In this document: piece by piece, positions 1 through 7,256 of the stretch
Position numbering within the stretch: position 1 is the first letter of the stretch
How the letters are laid out: every line of letters begins with the position of its first letter
DNA from: Flavobacterium psychrophilum
GTDB taxonomy: Bacteria > Bacteroidota > Bacteroidia > Flavobacteriales > Flavobacteriaceae
DNA: 11,779 nucleotides
Direction: 5' to 3'
Assembly: GCA_945878515.1 (NCBI GenBank)
Contig: CAMCTL010000112.1
Span: 1 to 11,779 of the forward strand
Program-made: the position numbers and the translations under genes
The notes under the pieces: generated by a model
Database searches by the model: none
Seen by the model: the letters and a program-made list of their open reading frames with translations, nothing else
What the model was told of the DNA's origin: nothing

Positions 1-366
1 TCTGAAATTTCAATTTACACTATAAATGAAGAAAAACTCTTGACCGAAGTGATGAGAAACATTGCTATAAAAGAGAATGAAGGTCCAGCAATTTCCCACA
101 AAGAAGACAATGCTACATTGGTTGCTTATTTTGCAGAAGTTCTTCCAGAATATGACGCAGATCGAGTGTATCCTTCGGATATTAAGAAAATTTTGAATTG
201 GTATAATTTGCTTCAATCGAGAGGAATGGTTTCAAAAGAAGAGGTAATAACTGAACCGAGCAAAGGCGAAATAGAAAATCAAACTGTTGAAGAAATAAAA
301 GAAAGTGTTGTTGAAGAAGTAGCTACAGAAAAAGCGCCATCCAAAAAAGCGAAAACCAAAAAATAG
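1..366 (+). CDS. DUF5606 family protein, 5' truncated by the window edge
   Basis: The reading frame is open from base 1 to the stop at 364-366, so this is the C-terminal part (121 residues) of a gene that starts outside the window. The visible stretch with ISHKEDN, VLPEYDADRVYPSDIKKILNWYN and then LLQSRG resembles the conserved part of the Bacteroidota DUF5606 proteins, as remembered and not searched. The last 40 or so residues are Glu/Lys-rich low complexity ending in KKAKTKK, a variable tail that is common in this family. No function is established, and there is no signal peptide or membrane segment in the visible part. A TTG at 40 could be read as a start, but the family-like sequence continues upstream of it (SEISIYTINEEKLL), so it is internal. 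A hairpin terminator follows directly, separating it from mazG. Confidence 0.8.
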   Translation, partial: SEISIYTINEEKLLTEVMRNIAIKENEGPAISHKEDNATLVAYFAEVLPEYDADRVYPSDIKKILNWYNLLQSRGMVSKEEVITEPSKGEIENQTVEEIKESVVEEVATEKAPSKKAKTKK

Positions 367-392
367 TAATCAAACTTCCTAAAATATATTTT

Positions 393-433
393 AATCCTGT
401 TACGATTTTTTCCTAACAGGATTTCTTATTTTT
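393..433 (+). terminator. Intrinsic terminator after the DUF5606 gene
   Basis: AATCCTGTTA (393-402) and TAACAGGATT (414-423) form a perfect 10-bp stem with an 11-base loop that includes a T run. A T-rich stretch with an interrupted T5 run follows. It lies 27 bases after the stop codon. The T tract is weaker than that of the ccoP terminator. Confidence 0.7.
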
Positions 434-451
434 ACCCAAAATAGTGATAAT

Positions 452-1249
452 ATGAACTCCAAACAAAACCAACTTCAAGCTTTCGAAAGATTATTAAATA
501 TAATGGACGAATTGCGAGAAAAATGCCCTTGGGATAAAAAGCAAACGCTCCAAAGTTTACGACATCTGACCATTGAAGAAACCTACGAATTGGGCGATGC
601 GATATTGGAAAATGATTTGAACGAAGTCAAAAAAGAATTGGGAGATTTGTTATTGCACATTGTTTTTTATGCCAAAATTGGAAGTGAAACCAAGAACAGT
701 TCAACTTCGCTCACTACAGGTTTTGATATTGCTGATGTGTGCAACGAAATTTGCGATAAATTGATCCATCGTCATCCCCATATTTATGGCGATGTTGATG
801 TAAAAGACGAGGAAGAAGTCAAACAAAATTGGGAGAAATTAAAACTCAAAGAAGGCAAGAAATCGGTTTTAGAAGGTGTGCCAAAAAGTTTACCGGCATT
901 AGTAAAAGCCAGTCGAATCCAAGATAAAGTAAAAGGTGTTGGGTTTGATTGGGAAGAACCGCACCAAGTTTGGGATAAAGTCCAAGAGGAATTAGCAGAA
1001 CTTCAAGTTGAAATCGAAGCTGGAAATCAGGATAAAATGGAAGCCGAATTTGGCGATGTTTTGTTCTCGATGATCAATTATGCTCGTTTTTTAAAAATCA
1101 ATCCCGAAGATGCTTTGGAGAGAACCAATAAAAAGTTTATCAAAAGATTTCAATATTTAGAAAGTAAAGCTTCTGATTTAGGCAAACCTCTAATGGATAT
1201 GACTTTGGCAGAGATGGATGTTTTTTGGGAGGAAGCGAAAAAATTGTAA
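452..1249 (+). CDS. mazG: Nucleoside triphosphate pyrophosphohydrolase MazG
   Basis: MazG hydrolyses (d)NTPs to NMP and pyrophosphate in the cytosol, clearing aberrant nucleotides. The 265-residue length matches the usual two-domain MazG of about 260-270 residues. Domain 1 carries the Mg-binding pattern E42-E43-xx-E46 followed by E62-xx-D65. The classic early motif CPWDKKQT with SLRHLTIEE lies at 25-43. Domain 2 repeats the pattern at E179-E180-xx-E183 and E199-xx-D202. Both metal sites look intact. The ATG at 452 places the conserved FERLLNIMDELREKCPWD region at the expected distance from the N-terminus. There is no clear ribosome-binding sequence. A T-rich stretch resembling a -7 element (TATTTTTA, 427-434) overlaps the preceding terminator and could start this gene, but it has A where the consensus has the final G. 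It converges with the fnr-type gene 34 bases downstream. Confidence 0.95.
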   Translation: MNSKQNQLQAFERLLNIMDELREKCPWDKKQTLQSLRHLTIEETYELGDAILENDLNEVKKELGDLLLHIVFYAKIGSETKNSSTSLTTGFDIADVCNEICDKLIHRHPHIYGDVDVKDEEEVKQNWEKLKLKEGKKSVLEGVPKSLPALVKASRIQDKVKGVGFDWEEPHQVWDKVQEELAELQVEIEAGNQDKMEAEFGDVLFSMINYARFLKINPEDALERTNKKFIKRFQYLESKASDLGKPLMDMTLAEMDVFWEEAKKL

Positions 1250-1283
1250 ATAAAAATGAATATGTACTCTGAAAAAATATTAC

Positions 1284-1970
1284 CTACAAAATATCAGCAA
1301 TTCTCTTCAATCTTGCTAAATCCTTGATAACTATCTTTTTTCCCCTTAACTCAATCAATCTACTTTTATTAAAATCAGAAAGCAATCGGATACAACTTTC
1401 GGTAGCAGTTCCAATCATTCCAGCCAATTCTTCTCGAGATAATTGAATCCTGAGCGAATCGTCTTCATTTTTACCGAATGTTTCTTCTAGATATACCAGA
1501 TTTTCTGCCAATCGTTCTCTAACCGTTTTTTGAGCAATAGAAACCACGTGATCACTAGCTTCTTTTAAATCGCCACAAATCGATTTCATCACATTCATTG
1601 AAAACTTATTGTTGTTATCAAACATGTTGAGCACTTCGCTTTTAGGAATAAAGCAAACTTCCATATCTTCTAATGCCACTGCACTTAAATTTGCGGGTTC
1701 ATCGCTAATCATCGAACGTTGACCGAGAATCTCTCCAGCTTTTACTAATTTTATAATTTGGTCTTTTCCGTTGGCACTTAATTTTGACAATTTGCAAGCT
1801 CCTGTTGTAACACAATAAATACCATTAACAACATCGCCTTCCTCAAAAATAGGACTTCCTTTTTTTATGGTTAAAGAAGTTTTGCATGACGCAAGTTTAA
1901 TCAATTCCTCTTTATTGAGTGCTTTCAAAGAACTAAATTCTCTAACTATACATTGCTCACATTTGCTCAT
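1284..1970 (-). CDS. Crp/Fnr family transcriptional regulator, probable oxygen-responsive Fnr type
   Basis: A 228-residue protein with a cyclic-nucleotide-type beta-roll (about 30-125), a long dimer helix (about 130-160) and a C-terminal winged helix-turn-helix (about 175-218). The segment LSREELAGMIGTATESCIRLLSDF forms the HTH. The recognition helix has E191 and R195, equivalent to E. coli FNR E209 and R213, which read the TGA core. I194 replaces FNR S212. An N-terminal C4-E-Q-C7 pair and C106 in EVCFIP line up with FNR C23-region cysteines and C122. A cysteine at the FNR C29 spacing is absent (S13), and C29 of this protein is a possible substitute ligand. I prefer the ATG at 1970, since the upstream TTG at 1997 lies inside a likely -7 element (1995-2002). 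It is divergent from ccoI, with a shared palindrome between. An iron-sulphur oxygen sensor is inferred; redox or other sensing is possible. Confidence 0.87.
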   Translation of the reverse strand: MSKCEQCIVREFSSLKALNKEELIKLASCKTSLTIKKGSPIFEEGDVVNGIYCVTTGACKLSKLSANGKDQIIKLVKAGEILGQRSMISDEPANLSAVALEDMEVCFIPKSEVLNMFDNNNKFSMNVMKSICGDLKEASDHVVSIAQKTVRERLAENLVYLEETFGKNEDDSLRIQLSREELAGMIGTATESCIRLLSDFNKSRLIELRGKKIVIKDLARLKRIADIL

Positions 1971-1994
1971 TTTCTGTAAGATTACTTTGTGTAG

Positions 1995-2002
1995 CAAATC
2001 TA
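1995..2002 (-). promoter_or_regulatory. Candidate -7 element for the fnr-type gene
   Basis: Read on the minus strand this is TAGATTTG, a perfect match to the Bacteroidota -7 consensus TAnnTTTG, 24 bases before the ATG at 1970. No TTTG sits at ideal -33 spacing. An alternative, TTATTTTG just upstream, would have a TTTG 17 bases further up, with the 18-bp palindrome filling the spacer. Under either reading the palindrome overlaps this promoter. Confidence 0.45.
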
Positions 2003-2009
2003 CAAAATA

Positions 2010-2027
2010 ATATGATAATTATCATAT
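2010..2027. promoter_or_regulatory. Fnr-type operator in the fnr/ccoI divergent promoter
   Basis: ATATGATAATTATCATAT is a perfect 18-bp palindrome with the TGA-N6-TCA spacing of FNR and CRP sites (E. coli FNR: TTGAT-N4-ATCAA). It ends exactly 20 bases before the ccoI -7 element, which puts its centre near -41.5 if transcription starts about 12 bases after the first base of that element. That is the class II activator position. On the fnr side it overlaps the promoter spacer, which would suit negative autoregulation. A sister site sits before ccoS at the same distance. Binding by the neighbouring Fnr-like protein is inferred. Confidence 0.75.
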
Positions 2028-2047
2028 CAAATTATTGGTTCCACTTG

Positions 2048-2055
2048 TAACTTTG
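2048..2055 (+). promoter_or_regulatory. -7 promoter element of ccoI
   Basis: TAACTTTG matches the Bacteroidota consensus TAnnTTTG perfectly and lies 24 bases before the ccoI ATG at 2080. No TTTG is present at the expected -33 position, which suits a promoter that depends on an activator bound at the palindrome upstream. Confidence 0.65.
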
Positions 2056-2079
2056 CAAACTGAAAAAACATACATTTTT

Positions 2080-4458
2080 ATGGAGTTAAAATCTTGTTTC
2101 CACTGTGGGTTGACTGTTATTGAGGAAGAACAAATTGATTTTGATGATAAAATTTTTTGTTGCAACGGTTGCAAAACTGTTTACGAAATTTTTAGCCTCA
2201 ACGATATGTCTTGCTACTATGATTTCGAAAAATCTCCCGGAGCAACACCTCTTGATATTAAAGGAAAATATGATTTTTTAGACAATGAAAGTATCGTTTC
2301 GAAACTTTTAGAATTTCAGGAGGATTCAACGGCAATTGTTTCGTTAAATATTCCTCATATTCATTGTAGTTCTTGCATTTGGATTCTCGAAAATCTTCAA
2401 AAACTACAAAAAGGAATCAGCACTTCTCAAGTAAATTTCCCTGAAAAAAAAGTCAGAATTACTTATAATCCAGAACTTGTTTCTCTTAAAACCATTGTTC
2501 ATTTGTTAAGTTCTATTGGTTATGAACCCTACATTAGTTTAGAAAATTATGAAACTGGCAAAAACAATGTCGATAGAAGTCTGACTTATAAACTAGGTTT
2601 GGCTTTTTTCTGTTTTGGTAATATTATGTTGCTTTCTTTTCCAGAATATTTTGAGGTCAAAGAGTTTTGGTTAGATACATATAAGCCATTTTTCCGTTGG
2701 TTAATTTTTGCATTATCCTTGCCAGCTTTCTTGTATTCAGCCAGTGGTTACTACGTTTCGGCTTATAAAAGCATAAAATCTGGAATGTTGAATATTGATA
2801 TTCCAATCGCCTTGGGAATTATAATTTTCTTTATCCGAAGCACTTTTGACATTGTAATGGATTATGGATCTGGATTTTTCGATAGCTTGACGGGTTTGAT
2901 TTTCTTTATGCTTTTGGGAAAAATGTTTCAAATAAAAACCTATAGTTTCTTGAGTTTCGAAAGAGATTTTAAATCCTATTTCCCGATTGCAATCACGAAA
3001 ATAAATACTGATTTATCAGAAGAAAGTGTTCCAATTTATGATATCGAAAAAGGCAACCGCCTTTTAATTAGAAACCAAGAATTGATTCCCGTAGATGGCA
3101 TTTTGATTTCTGACAAAGCCGAAATTGATTATAGTTTCGTTACCGGCGAAGCCATTCCAATTACCAAAAAATCGGGTGATAAAGTTTTTGCTGGCGGAAA
3201 ACTAATAGGAAAAGTTATCGAAATGGAAGTTCTCCATTCGGTTTCTCAAAGCTATTTGACACAATTGTGGAGCAACGATGTTTTTCAGAAAAATGTGGAG
3301 CAAAAATACAAATCCATTACCGATACTATAAGTCATTATTTTACGCCAATACTATTAATTATTGCTTTTATTGGATTTGGATATTGGATTTTTATTGATG
3401 CTAATATTGCTTTCAATGTTTTCACAGCTGTGTTGATTGTGGCTTGTCCTTGTGCCTTGGCATTAACCGCTCCTTTCACGATGGGAAATGTATTGCGAAT
3501 TTTGGGCAAAAAGAAATTCTATCTCAAAAACGCTTTGGTTATTGAGCAATTAGCTAAAGTCGATACCATCGTTTTCGATAAAACTGGAACAATTACCACC
3601 AATAAGAAATCAAATATCTCTTATGAGGGTGTTTTACTTTCAAACGAAAATTTAATAATTTTAAAGAACGTCCTCCGCGCTTCTAATCATCCTTTAAGTA
3701 GAATGTTATATGATTTTTTACCAGAATGTAAAAGGTTAAAAATTACTGATTTTGAAGAAATAACAGGAAAAGGAATTCAAGCCAATATTGATGAAATTCA
3801 GGTTCAAATAGGTTCGTCCGCTTTTGTTGGACAGTCAGAAGAAAATACTATTCAACAAACATCGGTTCACATCAAAATTAATGAAGTCTATTTTGGAAAA
3901 TACATTTTTAACAACCAATATAGAGAAGGTTTGCCCGAACTTTTCAAGGCATTAAGTTTTAATTATAAAATCAAAGTTTTGTCCGGTGACAATGAAGGAG
4001 AGCGTACCTCCTTAGAAAGTCTTCTACCCACAAACACCGAATTAATTTTCAATCAAAAACCAGAACAAAAACTGGAATTTATTAAAAAATTACAAGAAAA
4101 AGGTCAAAATGTAATGATGGTTGGCGACGGATTGAATGATGCGGGAGCATTGGCGCAAAGCAACATTGGGATTTCAATCTCAGAAAATGTAAATGTTTTT
4201 TCGCCTGCCTGCGATGCTATTTTAGATGCGAGCGAATTTGAAAAATTGAATTATTTTTTAAAATTATCTATAAAATCAATCTCAGTAATCAAAATGAGTT
4301 TTTCAATTTCAATTATTTATAATATTGTGGGATTATCTTTTGCCATAACTGGAAATCTGCAACCTTTGGTAGCGGCAATCATAATGCCTTTAAGCACAGT
4401 TACAATTGTAAGTTTTGTGACAATTATGAGTAACTTTTATGCTAAAAGATTAACCTAA
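2080..4458 (+). CDS. ccoI: cbb3 oxidase copper-translocating P-type ATPase CcoI (FixI)
   Basis: A 792-residue P1B-type ATPase that exports Cu(I) across the inner membrane for cbb3 oxidase assembly. The N-terminal cysteine-rich domain typical of FixI/CcoI has C6-xx-C9 and C27-C28-xx-C31. A heavy-metal-associated domain follows, with C96-SS-C99 in IPHIHCSSC. Later motifs are the actuator VTGEAIP (354-360), the transport-site CPC (456-458), the phosphorylation motif DKTGT (500-504), the nucleotide-binding HP (537-538) and GDGLNDA (682-688). MPLST in the last membrane helix (769-773) resembles the P1B-1 MxxSS signature. About eight membrane segments are visible. An upstream in-frame TTG at 2035 lies before the -7 element, so the ATG at 2080 is the start. 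It is the first gene of the cbb3 cluster and is divergent from the regulator. A decayed copy of its 3' end occurs in the gap downstream. Confidence 0.96.
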   Translation: MELKSCFHCGLTVIEEEQIDFDDKIFCCNGCKTVYEIFSLNDMSCYYDFEKSPGATPLDIKGKYDFLDNESIVSKLLEFQEDSTAIVSLNIPHIHCSSCIWILENLQKLQKGISTSQVNFPEKKVRITYNPELVSLKTIVHLLSSIGYEPYISLENYETGKNNVDRSLTYKLGLAFFCFGNIMLLSFPEYFEVKEFWLDTYKPFFRWLIFALSLPAFLYSASGYYVSAYKSIKSGMLNIDIPIALGIIIFFIRSTFDIVMDYGSGFFDSLTGLIFFMLLGKMFQIKTYSFLSFERDFKSYFPIAITKINTDLSEESVPIYDIEKGNRLLIRNQELIPVDGILISDKAEIDYSFVTGEAIPITKKSGDKVFAGGKLIGKVIEMEVLHSVSQSYLTQLWSNDVFQKNVEQKYKSITDTISHYFTPILLIIAFIGFGYWIFIDANIAFNVFTAVLIVACPCALALTAPFTMGNVLRILGKKKFYLKNALVIEQLAKVDTIVFDKTGTITTNKKSNISYEGVLLSNENLIILKNVLRASNHPLSRMLYDFLPECKRLKITDFEEITGKGIQANIDEIQVQIGSSAFVGQSEENTIQQTSVHIKINEVYFGKYIFNNQYREGLPELFKALSFNYKIKVLSGDNEGERTSLESLLPTNTELIFNQKPEQKLEFIKKLQEKGQNVMMVGDGLNDAGALAQSNIGISISENVNVFSPACDAILDASEFEKLNYFLKLSIKSISVIKMSFSISIIYNIVGLSFAITGNLQPLVAAIIMPLSTVTIVSFVTIMSNFYAKRLT

Positions 4459-4470
4459 AAAGTGATGCTC

Positions 4471-4523
4471 AATTCATTTTTGCTAATATTCAGCTAATTT
4501 TCAGTCTTTTTCAAAAATGAATT
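4471..4523. repeat. Inverted repeat after ccoI, possible terminator or mRNA hairpin
   Basis: AATTCATTTTTG (4471-4482) and CAAAAATGAATT (4512-4523) are perfect 12-bp arms separated by 29 bases. It begins 12 bases after the ccoI stop. The loop is long and no T tract follows, so it is a weak terminator at best. A smaller hairpin (TCTAAA, 4553-4558, with TTTAGA, 4563-4568) follows. Confidence 0.5.
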
Positions 4524-4635
4524 TCTAAGGTTCAAGAACGATTTTAAGACGCTCTAAAATGATTTAGAAGTCCTCTAAATTTTTTGAGACCTTTGTCAAA
4601 GTCTAGATTCAATAGGATCTAAAAATAGGATAGCC

Positions 4636-4704
4636 ATTGTAAGTTTTATAACAATGACGCATAGTAATTATGCAAGTAAAAATTTGAATTATATAACATT
4701 TTAG
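4636..4704 (+). pseudogene. Decayed duplicate of the ccoI 3' end
   Basis: ATTGTAAGTTTT at 4636-4647 repeats 4405-4416 inside ccoI exactly, and the match continues to 18 of 20 bases. Translated in the same phase, this stretch gives IVSFITMTHSNYASKNLNYITF and a stop at 4702-4704. The real CcoI end is IVSFVTIMSNFYAKRLT. Agreement at the protein level beyond the DNA match indicates a copy of the CcoI C-terminal tail and not chance. It has no start or upstream domain and would not make a protein. It may be left over from a partial tandem duplication or from recombination with a related ccoI allele. The 177 bases between the two tails show no clear coding content. Confidence 0.5.
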
Positions 4705-4755
4705 AATTATAACACAATAATTTTGAACGTAATTATAGTGTTACTTTTTAAGTAG

Positions 4756-4773
4756 ATATGACAAATGTCATAT
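4756..4773. promoter_or_regulatory. Fnr-type operator upstream of ccoS
   Basis: ATATGACA and TGTCATAT are perfect 8-bp arms around a central AA. The site shares its outer six bases on each side, and the TGA-N6-TCA spacing, with the palindrome at 2010-2027. It ends exactly 20 bases before a perfect -7 element, the same geometry as at ccoI. This makes it the likely control site for the ccoSNOQP unit. Binding by the local Fnr-like protein is inferred. Confidence 0.75.
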
Positions 4774-4793
4774 TTTATTAAAACAAGTAGGAG

Positions 4794-4801
4794 TATTTTT
4801 G
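4794..4801 (+). promoter_or_regulatory. -7 promoter element of the ccoSNOQP unit
   Basis: TATTTTTG matches TAnnTTTG and lies 18 bases before the ccoS ATG. No -33 TTTG is present at a suitable distance, consistent with activation from the palindrome upstream. Confidence 0.65.
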
Positions 4802-4819
4802 TCAATATATATGTAAAAT

Positions 4820-5026
4820 ATGAGTGTTATATATTTACTTATCGCCATCAGTATTATTGTTGCTGTTTTTTTCTTTTTGGCTTTTATAAAAGCTGTAAAA
4901 GCGGGTCAATATGATGATGATTACACTCCTTCAGTCAGAATGCTTTTTGATGACGAACTTGTAAAAAAAGTTAGGAGTGCACCGTTAGAAAAGTTAGACG
5001 ACGATGAACAAACTCTTAACACTTAA
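4820..5026 (+). CDS. ccoS: cbb3-type cytochrome oxidase assembly protein CcoS
   Basis: A 68-residue protein with one N-terminal membrane helix (about residues 3-25) and a short acidic cytoplasmic tail. The pattern AVKAGQYDDDYTPSVRMLFDD is the CcoS hallmark. CcoS is needed for insertion of haem and copper cofactors into the catalytic CcoN subunit. The length is slightly above the typical 45-65 residues. It is the first gene of the structural unit and lies 36 bases before ccoNO, with an operator and promoter directly upstream. Confidence 0.93.
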   Translation: MSVIYLLIAISIIVAVFFFLAFIKAVKAGQYDDDYTPSVRMLFDDELVKKVRSAPLEKLDDDEQTLNT

Positions 5027-5030
5027 CCTA

Positions 5031-5043
5031 TAACTTCTAACCT
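5031..5043 (+). repeat. Copy 1 of a shared 13-base intergenic repeat
   Basis: TAACTTCTAACCT occurs here, just before ccoNO, and again exactly at 10566-10578 before safE. It is embedded in a longer low-complexity run of TTAAC and CTAAC units from about 5014 to 5048, which starts in the last codons of ccoS. Confidence 0.6.
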
Positions 5044-5062
5044 TTAAACCAAATTACTATTT

Positions 5063-7249
5063 ATGGAAATGCAACAGTTTTATTATGACAACAAAATTGT
5101 AAAGAAATTCATTTACGCAACTATCGTTTTCGGTGTTGTAGGAATGTTAGTAGGGCTTATTTTAGCCTTCATGTTTCTTTTCCCAAACATCACCGACGGA
5201 ATTTCGTGGTTGAGTTTTGGTAGGTTGAGACCTTTACATACCAATGCGGTAATTTTTGCCTTTGTTGGAAATGCAATGTTTGCTGGAGTTTATTTTTCGC
5301 TGCAGCGATTACTAAAGACCAGAATGTTCAGTGATTTTTTAAGCAACTTAAACTTTTGGGGGTGGCAATTGATTATTGTTGCCGCAGCAGTTTCGTTGCC
5401 ATTAGGGTACAGCACTTCCAAAGAATATGCCGAACTAGAATGGCCAATAGATATTGCTATTGCTTTAATTTGGGTAGCTTTTGGTGTTAATATGATTGGT
5501 ACAATTTTAAAGAGAAGAGAACGCCACTTGTATGTTGCAATTTGGTTTTACATCGCCACTTTTGTAACTGTTGCCGTTTTGCATATTTTCAATAGTTTAG
5601 CATTGCCAGTTTCTGCACTAAAAAGTTATTCTGTTTATGCGGGAGTTCAAGATGCTTTGGTTCAATGGTGGTATGGTCATAATGCTGTTGCTTTTTTCTT
5701 GACCACTCCGTTTTTAGGGCTGATGTATTACTTTGTTCCAAAAGTAGCTAACAGACCAGTATATTCTTATAGACTATCTATTGTTCACTTTTGGTCATTG
5801 ATATTTTTATACATTTGGGCTGGACCACACCATTTATTGTATTCGGCTTTACCCACTTGGGCTCAAAATTTAGGTGTTGTATTCTCTGTAATGTTGATTG
5901 CTCCATCTTGGGGAGGTATGATTAACGGTTTATTGACTTTGAGAGGCGTTTGGGACAAAGTTCGTGAAGAACCTGTTTTGAAATTCTTCGTTGTGGCGAT
6001 AACCGGTTATGGTATGTCCACTTTTGAAGGGCCAATGCTGTCTCTTAAAAATGTAAACGCAATTGCACATTACACCGACTGGATTATTGCTCACGTTCAC
6101 GTTGGGGCTTTAGCCTGGAATGGATTTATGTCTTTCGGTATTATTTATTGGTTGATACCACGAATGACTAAAACTTCTCTTTTCTCAACTAAATTAGCCA
6201 ATTTTCATTTTTGGATAGGAACTTTAGGAATTATACTTTATGCACTTCCAATGTATGTGGCTGGTTTTCTGCAAGCTTCTATGTGGAAACAATTCAATCC
6301 AGACGGAACTTTAACTTATGGTAACTTCCTAGAAACGGTAACGCAAATCATGCCCATGTATTGGATGAGAGCTATTGGTGGAACATTATACCTTACCGGA
6401 ATGTTGGTTTTGGTTTATAACATTATCCAAACCGTAAGAGCTGGTTCAAAAATTGAAGACGAATTAGCCGAAGCGCCCGAATTACAAAAAATTAGTGCAG
6501 GAAGAATCAAAGGCGAAAAATACCACGCTTGGCTTGAAAGAAAACCTATTCAATTGACCATTTTTGCTGTAATCGCTATTCTTATTGGTGGAATTGTTCA
6601 AATTGTTCCTACAATTATGGTAAAATCAAACATTCCAACTATTGCTAGCGTAAAACCCTATTCACCATTAGAATTGCAAGGACGTGATTTATACATTCGT
6701 GAAGGTTGTGTGGGTTGTCACTCTCAATCAGTTCGACCTTTCCGAAGCGAAGTAGAACGTTATGGACCACAATCCAAAGCAGGAGAATTTGTTTACGACC
6801 ATCCATTCCTTTGGGGTTCTAAACGAACAGGACCAGATTTGTTAAGAGAAGGTGGTAAATTCAATGACAACTGGCACTTCAATCATTTTTGGAATCCTCA
6901 AAGTATTTCAGCGGGTTCTATTATGCCAAGTTATAAATGGCTGTTCGATAACGAACCGATGGATAATTCTACCCTTGAAAAGAAAATGGAAGTAATGAAA
7001 ACTCTTGGAGTTCCTTATGATGAGCCAGGTGAGGCACAAATTGCAAACGCATTGAAAGATTTAAGAGTTCAAGCTATTAAAATAGAAGAAAGCTTGAAAA
7101 ACGATCCCGATTTCGTAAAGAGTTATGACGAAAGCAAGAAAAAAGCCGAAGCTAGAGGAGAAAAATTTGTTCCAATGAACGAAAGAGAAATAGTAGCGTT
7201 AATCGCCTACATACAAAGATTGGGAACTGATATTAAAGTAAAAAAATAA
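5063..7249 (+). CDS. ccoNO: Fused cbb3 cytochrome oxidase subunits I and II (CcoN-CcoO)
   Basis: A 728-residue fusion. CcoN (about 1-460, about twelve membrane helices) reduces oxygen at haem b3/CuB. CcoO (about 493-728) is a membrane-anchored monohaem cytochrome c. Visible ligands are H59 and H346 (low-spin haem b), H344 (haem b3), and H206, H256 and H257 (CuB). Y250 corresponds to the tyrosine cross-linked to the CuB histidine, and E322 is the conserved glutamate. These sit one residue below the Pseudomonas stutzeri CcoN numbering as I recall it, so the active site is complete. A linker with charged residues (about 461-492) leads to the CcoO anchor helix (about 496-519). The haem motif is C549-VG-C552-H553, with M621 in GSIMPSY as likely axial ligand. 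Such fusions are usual in Bacteroidota, where proteobacteria have two genes. ccoQ follows after 7 bases. Confidence 0.97.
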   Translation: MEMQQFYYDNKIVKKFIYATIVFGVVGMLVGLILAFMFLFPNITDGISWLSFGRLRPLHTNAVIFAFVGNAMFAGVYFSLQRLLKTRMFSDFLSNLNFWGWQLIIVAAAVSLPLGYSTSKEYAELEWPIDIAIALIWVAFGVNMIGTILKRRERHLYVAIWFYIATFVTVAVLHIFNSLALPVSALKSYSVYAGVQDALVQWWYGHNAVAFFLTTPFLGLMYYFVPKVANRPVYSYRLSIVHFWSLIFLYIWAGPHHLLYSALPTWAQNLGVVFSVMLIAPSWGGMINGLLTLRGVWDKVREEPVLKFFVVAITGYGMSTFEGPMLSLKNVNAIAHYTDWIIAHVHVGALAWNGFMSFGIIYWLIPRMTKTSLFSTKLANFHFWIGTLGIILYALPMYVAGFLQASMWKQFNPDGTLTYGNFLETVTQIMPMYWMRAIGGTLYLTGMLVLVYNIIQTVRAGSKIEDELAEAPELQKISAGRIKGEKYHAWLERKPIQLTIFAVIAILIGGIVQIVPTIMVKSNIPTIASVKPYSPLELQGRDLYIREGCVGCHSQSVRPFRSEVERYGPQSKAGEFVYDHPFLWGSKRTGPDLLREGGKFNDNWHFNHFWNPQSISAGSIMPSYKWLFDNEPMDNSTLEKKMEVMKTLGVPYDEPGEAQIANALKDLRVQAIKIEESLKNDPDFVKSYDESKKKAEARGEKFVPMNEREIVALIAYIQRLGTDIKVKK

Positions 7250-7256
7250 GGTAATT

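Noticed and set aside
2035..2079. TTG start extending CcoI by 15 residues
   Set aside because: The extension covers the -7 element at 2048-2055, so it would not be in the transcript; the ATG at 2080 starts directly before the conserved cysteine-rich domain.
4611..4631. Direct repeat AATAGGAT (4611-4618 and 4624-4631)
   Set aside because: It is short and AT-rich, has no further context, and could easily arise by chance.
4718..4725. Second TAnnTTTG match (TAATTTTG) upstream of ccoS
   Set aside because: It has no -33 partner and lies upstream of the operator, so the element at 4794-4801, with the same geometry as ccoI, is the better promoter.
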